A DNA stretch of 64,000 nucleotides from Arabidopsis thaliana (lineage: Eukaryota > Streptophyta > Magnoliopsida > Brassicales > Brassicaceae). Below, in pieces: positions 24,120-34,928 of this stretch. Each line of letters starts with the position of its first letter. Within the stretch, counting starts at the first letter, position 1. The stretch covers positions 11,401,151 through 11,465,150 of the forward strand of contig NC_003071.7 of the NCBI RefSeq assembly GCF_000001735.4, given 5' to 3'. The notes beneath the pieces are model-generated. The model was not told where the DNA came from. It searched no databases and saw only the letters and a program-made list of their open reading frames with translations. A program made the position numbers and the translations under genes.

Positions 24120-26519
24120 TCATTCCCCATATTGAAATCTCTTTGCCTTCAAAGCAGCACTTTTAACTGCAGCCTCAAAACTTTCACTCGGTATATTATA
24201 CTTTTTTGACAGTTCGGTAACAAGTGTGACTGCCATGTCTATGTATCCTTTGCGAAAATAACTGGATATTAGAGTTGTGTATGCCACCATATCAGGCTCC
24301 AACCCGCTGTCTATCATTCGATCAAAAAGTTCAGCGGCTTGTTCTAAATTGTTCATCTTGCACTGACGATCTATCAAAACTGTATAGCATACAACATCTA
24401 GTCCAATACCAGCAGCTGAAAATTCTCTCAAAACTTCTGAAGCTTTTCTTTTTCCCACTTCTCCTTGAACAGAACATGTTTCATGATGCTCTGGATCCAA
24501 CTTCAGATACCTATCAAGCAAAACTGTGTATGTTACCACATCAGGTTTGATTCCTCTCTGCTTCATGTCCTCAAAAAGAGACTCGGCTTTCTGTAACTCA
24601 TTTAGCCTACAGTAGGTGTGAATCATGATTGTATAAGTAAACAGATCAGGGATGAGTCCTCTCTCAACCATCGTGTCAAATAACACTTGGGCCTCTCTCA
24701 CATTATTTAACTTACAAAATGCCCCAATCATTTTGCCACACATGCTCCTCCCAGGTTCAACTCGATAAGCTGACATTTTCTTCAGTACGTCATGAGCTTT
24801 CTCGAGATAACCCTCGATGCAGAGACTAAAGAATAGTTTGATGTACACACTTTTGCGCAGAGGGTATTCCAATCTAACGAATGCTTTATATGCCTTTTTA
24901 GAAAGGCCAGCTTCACAGTAACCTTTCACAAAACTGGCTTTATTTTCTGGACATTTTTGCTCTAAACTACTGAAGAAATCTTCGGCTTCTTTTACTTTAC
25001 GTGCAAAACACAAGCCTTCAATGATCACACTGTTAGTGACAGCATTGGGCTTTGGACCTTCAGCTTTCATTCTTTCATAAATTTCAAGTACCTCTTCCTC
25101 ATGACCATTTCTGGCCAATCCACTGACAAGCACGTTGTATGTGATTAAATCAGGCGACATACCATTTCCTATCATTTCGTCAATCAAATCAAGGGCATCA
25201 ACAACTTTACCTTGAAGGCAATAGCCATCTATCAGAGTTGTGTAGTTGATGACATCAGGAACAATTCCTCTATCCTTCATTTCTTGTAGCAGCTCAAAAG
25301 CTTCTTCCACTCTCCCCAGCTTGCTCAACGCATCAAACGCGACATTGTAACAAACTCTGTCAAGGAAAATGTTCATGTCTCTAAATTCTTTAAACTTTTC
25401 TAATGCTTCCAAACACATGTCCATCTTACAATAACACTGAAGAATCAAACTAACAATCACACAATTTACTTTCAATCCTTTTCCCAACATTTTATCTAAA
25501 AACCCCAATGCTTCAGGTAAATTCATGTTCTTACAATATCGATCAATCACCGCTAAACAAGCATAAACATCAAGACCAAACCCAATTTCCTCCATTTCAA
25601 TAATAACACTTTCAGCAGCTTTCATTTTCATCTCATTACAGAAACCGCGAACCACCATACCAAGCACAGCTCTGAGGTCATCACCAGCCAGATATTTCCT
25701 ATCTATCAGCTCTAAGATCAAAGCAACAGCTTTCTCTGTCTCTCCAGTAACACAAAGTCCGTTAATGAAAGTCTTATAACCAAACACACTCTCATTTTCG
25801 ATAAGCAACATAGCTGCTTCTTCTAAATTACCTTTCCTACACAACGCCTTAACCACAATAGCATACGTGTACTCATTTGCACACAACCCTAACTGCTTAA
25901 GTTGCTTAAACAAAGTCATCAGCATACCAATTTTCCCAAACTCAGTCATACGATTCATCAAGAAATTACACGCCTTTATATCGACAACACAATCCAACCG
26001 TTTACTCTGAAACAAAACATCGGTAGCTTCGTCGAACATACCAAGACTAACATAAGCTTTAACCAAAGCACCAGAGACTCGAATCAAAACAAATGATCGT
26101 TTCTTTTCCTCAGCTTGTTCACCAATAACTTCAATCAAATCCATTACAGTGAAACCACGCTCCTCGTTCTTAATTAGTTCAACTAAAACAGAATCTAACT
26201 TGATGTCCAAACCCCAAGTAGTAAGAATTCTGACAAGAGTTGCGTAAGCATTGACATTAGGGGACACACCATGTTCCTTAAGCTGTCGCAAAAACGACAA
26301 AGCGAGATTTGGGTCATCTCTGGTACTATTCAGGAGTCGCTGAAGACCATGTTGAGTAAGCTTGGAGAGATTAAGATGATTCACCTGCTGCTGCTCAGAG
26401 TCTGAGAGATTATTAGGATTGTTGAGAGCAGAGACGGCGTAGAAACGCGAAGAGGTGGCTGCTCTTCGTCGAGTCAATCGCAATTGTGAGAGTAAGAAGA
26501 AGGTTGGAGAAAACCGCAT
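24120..26519 (-). CDS. P-class pentatricopeptide repeat protein, intronless, 799 aa
   Basis: Organelle RNA-binding protein of the PPR family (remembered as AT2G26790, predicted mitochondrial). One uninterrupted frame from ATG 26519 to the stop at 24120; an in-frame TTG just upstream is not a start. The N-terminus is rich in R, S and T with few acidic residues (SQLRLTRRRAATSSRFYAVS), typical of a mitochondrial presequence. From about residue 70, 35-residue helical hairpins follow one another, many with the classic start VxTYxxLI and end GxxPD. There is no E, DYW or SMR tail, so it is P-class, a group mostly acting in RNA stability, splicing or translation. One repeat near residue 680 is about 13 residues longer than normal. 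The RNA target is unknown. Confidence 0.94.
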   Translation of the reverse strand: MRFSPTFFLLSQLRLTRRRAATSSRFYAVSALNNPNNLSDSEQQQVNHLNLSKLTQHGLQRLLNSTRDDPNLALSFLRQLKEHGVSPNVNAYATLVRILTTWGLDIKLDSVLVELIKNEERGFTVMDLIEVIGEQAEEKKRSFVLIRVSGALVKAYVSLGMFDEATDVLFQSKRLDCVVDIKACNFLMNRMTEFGKIGMLMTLFKQLKQLGLCANEYTYAIVVKALCRKGNLEEAAMLLIENESVFGYKTFINGLCVTGETEKAVALILELIDRKYLAGDDLRAVLGMVVRGFCNEMKMKAAESVIIEMEEIGFGLDVYACLAVIDRYCKNMNLPEALGFLDKMLGKGLKVNCVIVSLILQCYCKMDMCLEALEKFKEFRDMNIFLDRVCYNVAFDALSKLGRVEEAFELLQEMKDRGIVPDVINYTTLIDGYCLQGKVVDALDLIDEMIGNGMSPDLITYNVLVSGLARNGHEEEVLEIYERMKAEGPKPNAVTNSVIIEGLCFARKVKEAEDFFSSLEQKCPENKASFVKGYCEAGLSKKAYKAFVRLEYPLRKSVYIKLFFSLCIEGYLEKAHDVLKKMSAYRVEPGRSMCGKMIGAFCKLNNVREAQVLFDTMVERGLIPDLFTYTIMIHTYCRLNELQKAESLFEDMKQRGIKPDVVTYTVLLDRYLKLDPEHHETCSVQGEVGKRKASEVLREFSAAGIGLDVVCYTVLIDRQCKMNNLEQAAELFDRMIDSGLEPDMVAYTTLISSYFRKGYIDMAVTLVTELSKKYNIPSESFEAAVKSAALKAKRFQYGE

Positions 26520-26874
26520 CAAAAATGGCGGATTTGATTGACAGAGTAATCGAAGAAGATGAGAGAATCTTTAAACCCTAAACCCATAACATTGGTCAGA
26601 ACACTCCGATCCATTTAAATTAGCTAGTAAGTCTAAAATTGGTTTATGGATTTTTTCCATTAGTTCCAAATGTATTTAATTGCCAATCAAATTGAAGAAA
26701 TAAATATTTGATATTTCATTTGCCCAAAAAAAAAAAATATATATATATATATTTGATATTTCTTTGATCCTTTGTTTTGTAGAAATTGAATTATCATGTA
26801 ACCATTAAAAAAAATAAAATAAAAATAGATCTTTTGCATATGTTTTTTTTTTGGAACATTTGAGATATTATTAA
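26520..26874. other. PPR gene upstream region
   Basis: Presumed promoter and leader of the PPR gene, AT-rich, with an A-run followed by (AT)n at about 26727-26751. No coding sequence seen. Confidence 0.4.
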
Positions 26875-27345
26875 TTAGACGACAGAGTTATCACATTGTA
26901 AAACCTCTCTAATAGAGCTTGGTACATAGAAATGGAAGATTGAAAGCACATTGTCTTGTAGACTTTGTTTTGATAGGATGTCAGCACGTTTGTTTGACTC
27001 TCTTCTGATCCATTCAAATTGTAACTCTTTGAACCTTTGTGTCAATAACTGAATTTCTCGCAACCAATCTCAAAGTTCGTTGTCTTCTTTGTAAGAAGGT
27101 CATTCAGTTGTCGACAGTCACTTTCAAATACAACCTGTTGTATCCAATAGTTTTGCATAGCCAATATGAGAGCCTTGAACTCACTTTCTAACGCACTAGA
27201 CGCATCTTATCCAATGTTATGTTCTGAGCTCAAGTAATTTCCATTACTATCTCTGATGATCCAACTGGCTTTAATCTCATCGAGTTACACTTCACCCAGC
27301 CACAGCTTGGTTTTTGCCTCCGAGATTGTCTATTTCATTACCCTC
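26875..27345 (-). pseudogene. RNase H-like fragment from a non-LTR retroelement, degraded
   Basis: Translating the minus strand gives pieces of the plant LINE-type RNase H domain in correct order: a GWVKCN start, then SWIIRDSNGNYLS, then ALESEFKALILAMQNYW, then FESDCRQLNDLL, ending with the segment FEWIRRESNKRADILSKQSL. In-frame stops and frame changes separate the pieces, including a stop just before DASSALESE, so it is not functional. The fold matches the reverse-transcriptase-associated RNase H family (RVT_3) that is also scattered as stand-alone genes in plant genomes. No reverse transcriptase or endonuclease is next to it, so this is a 3' remnant. Confidence 0.75.
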
Positions 27346-28041
27346 ATCGAGATCTTTAACATATGTTATTATTCAAATTTTTAGAAACTAACATAAATTA
27401 TTCAATCCACAAAGAAATTATTTTGTTGAAATTTGAAAAATGAGTAGGAAGCATGACTTTAATAAAGTTGGGTGGTAGTTCATTTGTTATAAAAATGACG
27501 AAAAAGAATACCAAATTGGTAGCGAAAATAAACAACATAACAAAACTAAATCATAAAACTAGTAATTTAATATTCTGGTAAACTGATTGTAGATCCGCGA
27601 AGATAGTGAAAACATTGTCCAAATGAAATAGATGGAAAAGGAGTTTATTGATTTTGATCTTGTTGTTGGACACGTCGTTTTTGTAAAATTCGTGCTTGTT
27701 CAGTCTCAAAATATACCATAACATTTGTTTTTTAAAGGAATTCCAATTACAAAATATTTTTTTTCTTTTTCTTTAGCTCATTCAAAGCATAATTTTATAT
27801 GTATATATACATAATGAGTGTAATGTAAATAATATTATATTTTATGGAAACTTTGCAAAACTATAATATGTGGGGTCAAATTGTAAATTAGATAAATAAA
27901 ATGTATTAGTATATAAAATAGAAATAGAATATTTTTTAAGAATATTCTTTTTAGAGTAGAAAATAGAGGGATAAATTGTAGAGAGTAACTCTATTTTCGA
28001 GTAAGATATAGAGCTATACATTGGAGATGGTCTAATAAAAC
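27346..28041. other. AT-rich intergenic DNA with a MITE-like end
   Basis: Mostly A/T. The part at about 27930-28034 has the words AGAGTAACTCTATTTT and CATTGGAGATGGTCTAA, which resemble the AT-rich dispersed repeats with ACTCTATTTT-type ends common in Arabidopsis. I could not pair two terminal inverted repeats. No gene seen. Confidence 0.35.
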
Positions 28042-31000
28042 TCATATCTTGGAGGCATCAGCTGTGATACGACGGTTGAGGGCAACGGCAGCCTTCGAAC
28101 CATTGGGACGACCGAGATGCTTGCTGATGAAATCTCCAGCAGCTATAAGCTTTCCCAAGTCGACATTGGTGTGGACGCCTAAACCGTTCAACATGTAAAC
28201 CACATCTTCTGTGGCTACATTTCCTGAAGCTCCTTTTGCATATGGGCAGCCGCCTAATCCGGCAATTGATGAGTCTACTATGCTTATTCCCATCTGTTTT
28301 TGCACCAATACATGTCAAACCATAAATGAAGTTATATTTATAATCAAATATTCTTCTATTAGTGCTTGACTTACCTGGAGAGACACCAATATGTTTGCAA
28401 GAGCTTGCCCATAGGTATCATGGAAGTGAACAGCCAGCTTGTCCGCTGGCACAACTGCCATCACGGCTTCAAGCATTGGAACCACAGAACCTGATTTGTT
28501 CAATTCACCAAACAGAGGGACTTGATTAATGAGAGACTCAACTCTCAACGAAAATGCGCATAAATCCAGCCCTCCCTATCTACTCTCTAACCAACTAACA
28601 ACCGCTTTATTCATCTACATTCAGTCTAATAGATAATAACAGAGCTGCTAAATGTCTTCAGAGTTTATCACTCCCACATACAGTGCACATGCGTAATTGA
28701 ATAAACTACACAAGATTTTCAGTAACGAAATTACCAGGAGTGCCGATTCCAATTGTATCACCCAGAGAAATCTCAAAGCAGCCCATGTCATAGAGTTCTT
28801 TCACAACATAAGCCACTTTTGAGGGTAGAACAGGTCCCTCTACTGGACACCCCACAACGCAAGATACATACCTTCAATATTGGGAAATAATCATAGACTG
28901 TTATTAGAACCAACTGTTTCTTCTATTAGTGTTTTGTTAGGGTCGGAGATTGGAAAAAAGGTTAATTCTATTCTACCACAAAAAAAAACACTCAATGGGT
29001 CCATAATATGATGCACTAAACCAGAACTGAACTACTTGAAGAAGCTTGATAGTAAATGAAGTTCGGACTAGAAAAACTGTACATGATCCAAAATCCATAT
29101 TGTTACACGTACATTAAACACACAACTGAGATAAACACAACATAGGATTTTGGATCCATGCACAGTTTAATGTGTAAAATTATGATTTCCTCCAGCACAG
29201 AGGAACGAAAACTTGATTAGGTAAATAGTTACATTATATTCCCGCACCATTCTTGATAGATGCCATCTAGGAGGAACACATAGTGTACACAAGTAAGAAA
29301 AATTAGAAGAAACATACCCACGGACTGGAACCGAATGCTCCTTTGCAGCAGTGGCAACAACACGATATCTCAAGAGACTCTCTTCGATGGTACAGTTAAT
29401 ATTTGACAAGGAGAATGACTCAGAAGCCGATGCAAAGATTGCAACTTCCTTTGCACCTGCAGATACAGCCGCTTGAAAGCCCTAAAAAGAAGCAAGCACC
29501 CCATGTTAGTGTTCAACACCAAGAAACCAAGAATTGTTGGAGAGCCTTAAGAAATATATGATACAGACTTTTAGATTCGGTGTCAGAACCGGTAATCGAG
29601 CCCCATCTAAAGTATTTACTGCATCCATTACATCCTTTGCATCTGCAAGCTACAAGGCGAAATAGTATAAATGTCTGTTCAGTCAGATTAGTTTTACATA
29701 AGCATCCACTACAGATATTGTTTCTATACTCTAAATGCTACCATACTTCCTCTACTTGGAAAATGGTTTTCCCCATTATTTTACCTATCAAAAGCAATTT
29801 GAATATCTTGTAGCAATAACCATTGATTGTAACCAATAGAAATTCCCAGAAATGGATGCTTGGTGCTCAGTTTGAATTTAGGCACACGCAAGACCGTAAG
29901 ATGTGTGATAAGACACTGTTTGCCAGTTTTATTTTTTTCAACACAGGTTCCTAAGTACACTACTGGTGAGATGCAAATCCCAACAAAACAAACTAAGAAA
30001 TATATTGTTGCATCTTGAAAAACTATTTAGTTGCAGCTAACTCTACGAAGGGTTCCATTTTTATGAGAAATTTCTAAAAGTCTATCTACAATATAATATA
30101 GTCATTTCTTCAAAGTGGTCGCTTTATATGCTTAATTATACAATACACCAAACAGGAAAGTTCAGGAAAGATATAATTTATATACACCAGCATAACAGCA
30201 TTACCTGGGGAACCCACTTTGGTGATACAAAACTTGTAGCCTCGACAACAGGCAATCCAGAAGAAACTAATCTCTGAATTAGTTCCACCTTTACAGATGT
30301 GGGTACTATATTTTTCTCATTCTGCAGGCCATCTCTTGGACCAACTTCTACAATCTTCACAAACTTTGGTATACCTTTAGAGATCTAAATTCCAAACAGA
30401 AAAAAAACAGAATAAGAGAGAAAAAAAAATGGTGGTTGTAGTGGGAAATTTTAAACAGAAATGAAAAAGATGAATCATTATACAAAACTATCCTACATAG
30501 ACGGGGAACGAGGTATCTGTGGATATGTTTTATATAGAGGTCAAAAACTACTTTCCTCCATCGAGACAATTACCTTATTACTTATATGCGACGTGCCATT
30601 CTCATTGCTAAATGTGCTATACTTCTGCTCCTTAAAACTTTTGGATTCCCTTAAAGTCCCAGAAACAGTAGAAGTCCTTCCAGCAAACGAAATATTCCTA
30701 AACATATGCTCTCCTTCAGATAATTTCCGAGTATGCCTTCTCCACGGGAATGACTCTTTAGCAAAGCTTTTATCATCATCACTGTAAGTTAACATACATT
30801 TCAAGAGCATAAGAAACAAAAAGTTGTCATATGAAAGGAAAACAAAGATTGATATATATTTTCAAACTCACATGCAACTGTTAGAGGTAGTGCAATCTCT
30901 TCCTTCAATCCAACGGTGTCCCATACCGACATCATCCCTGGGGCGACAAGCACCGGAAGAAAATCTCTGAATCCTATCCATAGTGCTCATACTTGGCAAC

Positions 31001-31140
31001 TTGTCAAAGCTTAGCGGCTCCTCCAAACTCGACATGGTGAAAAAATGTGAGACTGGAATAGAAGGATGATGCAAATGAGTGTTGTTTGTTAATCTCTTGC
31101 ACCATATAGAATGGGCTCGTCTCACCCCATTCCATTGCAT
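28042..31140 (-). CDS. HML1: Hydroxymethylglutaryl-CoA lyase, 8 coding exons, 468 aa
   Basis: Cleaves HMG-CoA to acetoacetate and acetyl-CoA, the last step of leucine breakdown, in mitochondria. Exons (minus) are 30872-31140, 30574-30781, 30205-30384, 29569-29649, 29318-29481, 28735-28871, 28375-28490 and 28042-28293, joining in phase to 468 residues. Family motifs are present: [10 protein letters not shown] with metal-ligand Asp177, HFHDTYGQ with His368 and His370, and the active-site loop [14 protein letters not shown] with Cys401. All key residues are intact. About 150 residues precede the lyase domain, far longer than a normal presequence. ATG 31140 begins a basic stretch suited to mitochondrial import; ATG 31035, in frame, would give 433 residues. 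A leader intron probably lies above 31140 (donor near 31418). The symbol is from memory. Confidence 0.94.
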
Positions 31141-32095
31141 TTTTCAGCAATAGTTTGAGTTCTCTGGAGAAAATGGTCAGGTCCATTGCTCAAAAAATAT
31201 GTTCAAATATACCACAAATTATCATTCAAATTCCAAAATCGATTCTCTACTAATTATCCGGAAAATCAATAAATTCAACATGAATTTCACAAAATTAGGA
31301 AAAATGTTCTCCGATTAGAACAGAATCGTGCTGCAAAAATCATCGCTCTTTGTGATCAGCCCTAACATTCTATTGAATTCGATCAGCGTAAGAGATAACG
31401 AAGAGTCTGAAATTTACCGTGATTAATTCCTCCGGAGGTTTAATTCCGATGAAGAATCTCAGGCAATGAGATTCGTCGTTTTTCCGGTGACGTGAAGAAG
31501 ACGGAGAATGAAGAAGGGACGCGTCAAGTTTATCTCCACTAATTCTGGTTGGGAGGGGTCCTTTTGGAGTTGGAAGATGACCAACATTTAATTTAGACCT
31601 CAATCAATTTATAACATGTTTTTTTTCTTTCCTTCTTTACTGATTGGACAACAAATTTTTAATTGAGTAAACTGTATAGTGTAACTTAAGTTATTATATG
31701 GTGGAAATTTATTTGAATAAAATTGACCCTAACCAAGTGGTGTGTGGTAGTCCTTGTTTTAAATAAATAATATTGGTTTAAACTTTAAATACTAAAATGA
31801 GTAAAAAAAAAAGCCTATATTTCTTGTTACGAAAAAATAGATCGTGTATTTTTTTGTGGGAATAGAAATTATGTGGTGTATTTTTATTAAATACTTTCCC
31901 CAAAAATAAATAACATGGTTATTTTATTTTATGATATTAAACGATTTGTTAAAACATTAGTAAAATATATCTTTTACGTACTTACGATATTACTATAGTA
32001 GTAAAACTTTGCAAACTTAAGTCCCAATATCTTTTTTTTTCGAATATCAACTAAAGTCCCAATATCTTCAGTCTGCACCTACCTAAATGACACTT
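31141..32095. other. HMG-CoA lyase leader/promoter and AT-rich spacer
   Basis: 31141-31600 holds the presumed leader exon(s) and promoter of the lyase gene. 31600-32095 is very AT-rich without recognisable genes. Confidence 0.4.
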
Positions 32096-32096
32096 T

Positions 32097-32457
32097 CAGA
32101 TAAAATAAGACTGAAAAATAATGTAAGAGATAAATAAAATAAGACTGAAAATAATATGGAAGATACAATAAGACTGAAAATAATATGGAAGATAAAAAAG
32201 ACTGAAAATGACAAAGAAGATAAAATAAGACTGAAAATACTGTAGAATATAAAACAAGACTGAAAAATAATAGGGAAAATAAAATAAGACTGAAAAATGA
32301 TTTAGAATATAAAATAAGAATGAAAATACCGACAAAAGAAAAATAAGAATGAAAATAATATAGAAGATATAATAAGACTGAAAAATAATGTAAAAGATAA
32401 AAAAAAAAAACTGAAAAATAATATAGAAGATAAAATAAGACTGAAAAATATTTACTT
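32097..32457. repeat. Degenerate minisatellite, about 24-30 bp unit, roughly 12-13 copies
   Basis: Variants of a unit with the core AAATAAGACTGAAAATAATA followed by a GAAGAT-like spacer recur across 360 bases. Units vary from about 24 to 30 bases and carry many substitutions (AAGACTGA, AAGAATGA, AAAACTGA). There are no unique spacers of constant length, so it is not a CRISPR array. It lies about 290 bases beyond the methyltransferase stop, possibly beyond its poly(A) site. A hydrophobic minus-strand frame through it (YFIFYIIF repeats) is an artefact of the base composition. Confidence 0.85.
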
Positions 32458-32749
32458 TTAAAGTCACGCAGGATAAAGATGATCCATTGATGTGGAAAAC
32501 AAAAAGAATGATATACATGAAAACTGATAAGTAGGTGAAGTCAAGAAATTGGACATGACAACTATCATAAAGGAGATATGATAGTTGCAACAGTTTTTCA
32601 GCTAACAATGTGGATTCACTTCAAAGCATCCACAAATGTCATTGTATACTTTTTGAACTGTAACTTTAGTAAACGTTTCACCAAAAATGTATGCATCTAA
32701 ATAACATAAAAATAATGTTACAAAATTCTGAGGTATCAAAGGAACTAAG

Positions 32750-34928
32750 TTACTCGAACACAATTCCTCTCTTCTTTTGAAGTGTGATTTCATATATGAC
32801 CCCTTCCAAGTTTCCTACGGTACACCGAGTCCCAGAAACTTCATTCATCAGCATCCCGTGCTGAGCGCCTTCTCTCAAGATTGCAGAATCCATCCTGAAA
32901 TAACGTTTCAGATAGTTTATTCTCTGACTCGTATGAAACTTGCAGTTATACTTATATGAGAAAAATGCAAAAGTTTTAGCTGACAAACTTACTGTCTAGC
33001 CCGTGATACGTATGCTAGTATGAATTTGCAGTTTCCTTGTCCCCTGATCCGCAGAAGCTGCTCAACACTGTCAAATAGCAATGGCACACTTGATTGCTGA
33101 AAGCTTACGTAATGTCAAGGTTTTCTTTTTCATTCCGGTGTAAATTATAGGAGTGCCCATGACGGTTTAACTGATGAAAACTGAACAGAAGATCCGGACC
33201 AAAACTTCAACTACGGATAAAACTAAGATCAACCACTGTCCTAGCGGATAGATAAAGAATTCGTTAACGAACATAAGGATATAGATATCAGCTCCAAGAA
33301 TAAGATCAAAGCCATCATTGTGTTTCTTTAAAATTTGACCAAGCTGATCACTATTTCCCCATTCAAGCTTTGCAGCCTCTAATTCTGTAGGTAGAAATGA
33401 GAAACAGAACACATCAATAATATGAACAATGAGAGTCAATAGCTTAGTTGATTTTCTTTCTCACCAGCTGAGGGTTTGGGACCACTTGAATGTCCATGAA
33501 GGTCAATGTTTTTCTTCAGTATCTGAAAAGTTCATTTAAAAGACCTCATTATATTCTACCAATGTTGAATTCCCATATCAAATCTTCAGTAACGTAATCT
33601 TGCCTTGAGCACTTCATCGTTGTGGTCAGTAAAAATAACTTTACGGCAAAATTTGCTACATAGGACTCCAGTTATACCTGTGTTATAAAAGATTACAGAT
33701 CAGTTTTACACAGGAACGAAAACCGGAAAAAAATAAAAACAGTATGTTCTCAAAGACAAAAGAAAGAGCACAAATATAAGAGTTTATACATGTGAATGAT
33801 GGTGAAGTCAGCCAAGCAGAGTATGCAAAGACCATATTTGTATATACAGCATATCTAACAGGGAGTGATGATGTTACAATACATAACATCTCTAACTGAA
33901 ATTTGAAGACGCATGCACAAGTAGTGATTAGCCATTACATACTAGGATAAACAAGATACATACAGAGTGTGAGAGTGGTCCAATCGAAATGGAAAATGGT
34001 AGGGGGAAATAAACAGCACTTACCAACGCCAGATCCCAACTCCAAAACTGAACATCCCTGGAGAATGTCAGCATTTTCTGAGAGATAACCATTCATAAGC
34101 ATCGCACCAGGCCAAACCAGCTGCCCTGTTAAATCAAAATCAGCTGTCCAAGAAACATTTTAGACATAGCTTTATGATAAACACTACAAGGGTTTAGATA
34201 AAAAAAAAAATATATCTCTGAACTCATTGTTCTTATTTAGTCTTTCAATGGCATTAGAAGTTAAAAGAATACACCAGCCTAGAATACAGATAAGTAACTC
34301 CAGATTGACTATTTCAAGAGCATATAAACAGTTCATAGTCAAAAATAATTGATGAAGAAATTCACAAAAAGGGTATCTGAATCTCATATTTAGTCTTCCA
34401 ATGGCAATAAAAGTTCAAAGAATACACCAGCCTAGAATATAGCTCAGTGACACAAGATTGACTAATGATAACTATATGAAGATTCGAAGAGTATAGAAAC
34501 AACAAAAGTTCTCCATGGCCAATAAAATCTTTGTTAATCAGCTTACTTATAACACAAACCTCAAAACTTAACCAATAAAGTTTGCTCCTTTATTATCTAA
34601 AGAACAAAAATACAATGCAACATTGATACAAAAATCAAAATAAAGATGAAACTCACTTGAAGCTGATTGGAGACAGTAGAGCTCAAGAACATGAGAACCA
34701 AACGTAAACTTCGTCAACTGATAACTGCATCCGACAAAGACAAAACAAACATGTATATTGAGAAAACCAAAAGCAGACACTTGATCTAAGTTTAAAAACC
34801 AAATAAAACAAACATTTGTTTGTGTAACAAAATTACTCATCGTTGATGAAGAAAGACTCCAAGCAGACTATCTCTTCTTCTTCTTCTTCAACAATTGCTT
34901 CTCTACCTTTATCACTTTCACTGCCCAT
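32750..34928 (-). CDS. Lysine-methyltransferase-like protein (family 16, METTL21-type), 8 exons, 256 aa
   Basis: SAM-dependent methyltransferase of the protein-lysine METTL21/EEF1AKMT group; substrate unknown. Exons (minus) are 34837-34928, 34657-34724, 34024-34143, 33604-33677, 33465-33522, 33283-33384, 32993-33104 and 32750-32894, giving 256 residues. An acidic N-terminus (run of six Glu near residue 14) is followed by WPGA, the SAM motif LELGSGVG at 87-94, FTDHN, and FDLILGADI, the motif that precedes the catalytic pocket in this family. Intron 4 needs a GC donor. Intron 6 shows U12-type signals with AT-AA ends (separate entry). ATG 34928 is preferred because it splices to the conserved DYQLTKFTFGSHVLELYC; a longer frame beginning MSNFVTQ is only read-through of intron 1. 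Its 5' end is duplicated at 41418-41965. Confidence 0.9.
33105..33282 (-). other. Probable U12-type (minor spliceosome) intron with AT-AA ends
   Basis: Read on the minus strand, the intron begins ATATCCTTAT, an exact match to the U12 AT-AC donor consensus. It contains CCTTGAC, matching the U12 branch site, ten bases before its end at ...ACGTAA. Joining GAT ATC T to GC TTT CAG restores ADICFQQSSVPLLFDS, which aligns without a gap to relatives with GAD-I/V-x-Y followed by PLL. Using the nearby AC end (33109) or the nearby AG ends with this donor gives stops soon after. A competing GT-AG reading is described in the findings. Confidence 0.6.
34234..34500. repeat. Diverged tandem duplication inside a methyltransferase intron
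   Basis: A block starting ATTTAGTCTTTCAATGGCA at 34234 recurs at 34388 as ATTTAGTCTTCCAATGGCA. Both copies continue with AGAATACACCAGCCTAGAATA and GATTGACTA. The shift is about 154 bases. It lies within intron 2 (34144-34656) and has no coding content. Confidence 0.75.

Noticed and set aside
28058..28318. 86-residue minus-strand frame overlapping the lyase last exon
   Set aside because: A shifted-frame shadow of the exon that carries [10 protein letters not shown].
32097..32457. CRISPR-like array
   Set aside because: Units are degenerate, with no fixed-length unique spacers, in plant nuclear DNA.
32096..32608. 170-residue hydrophobic minus-strand frame
   Set aside because: Its YFIFYIIF repeats come from the A-rich minisatellite; there is no domain or conserved start.
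34568..34840. Frame beginning MSNFVTQTNVC as the start of the methyltransferase
   Set aside because: It is read-through of intron 1. The ATG at 34928 splices (GA|GTAATT) to exon 2 in phase and gives a sensible N-terminus. The same artefact recurs in the copy at 41321-41650.
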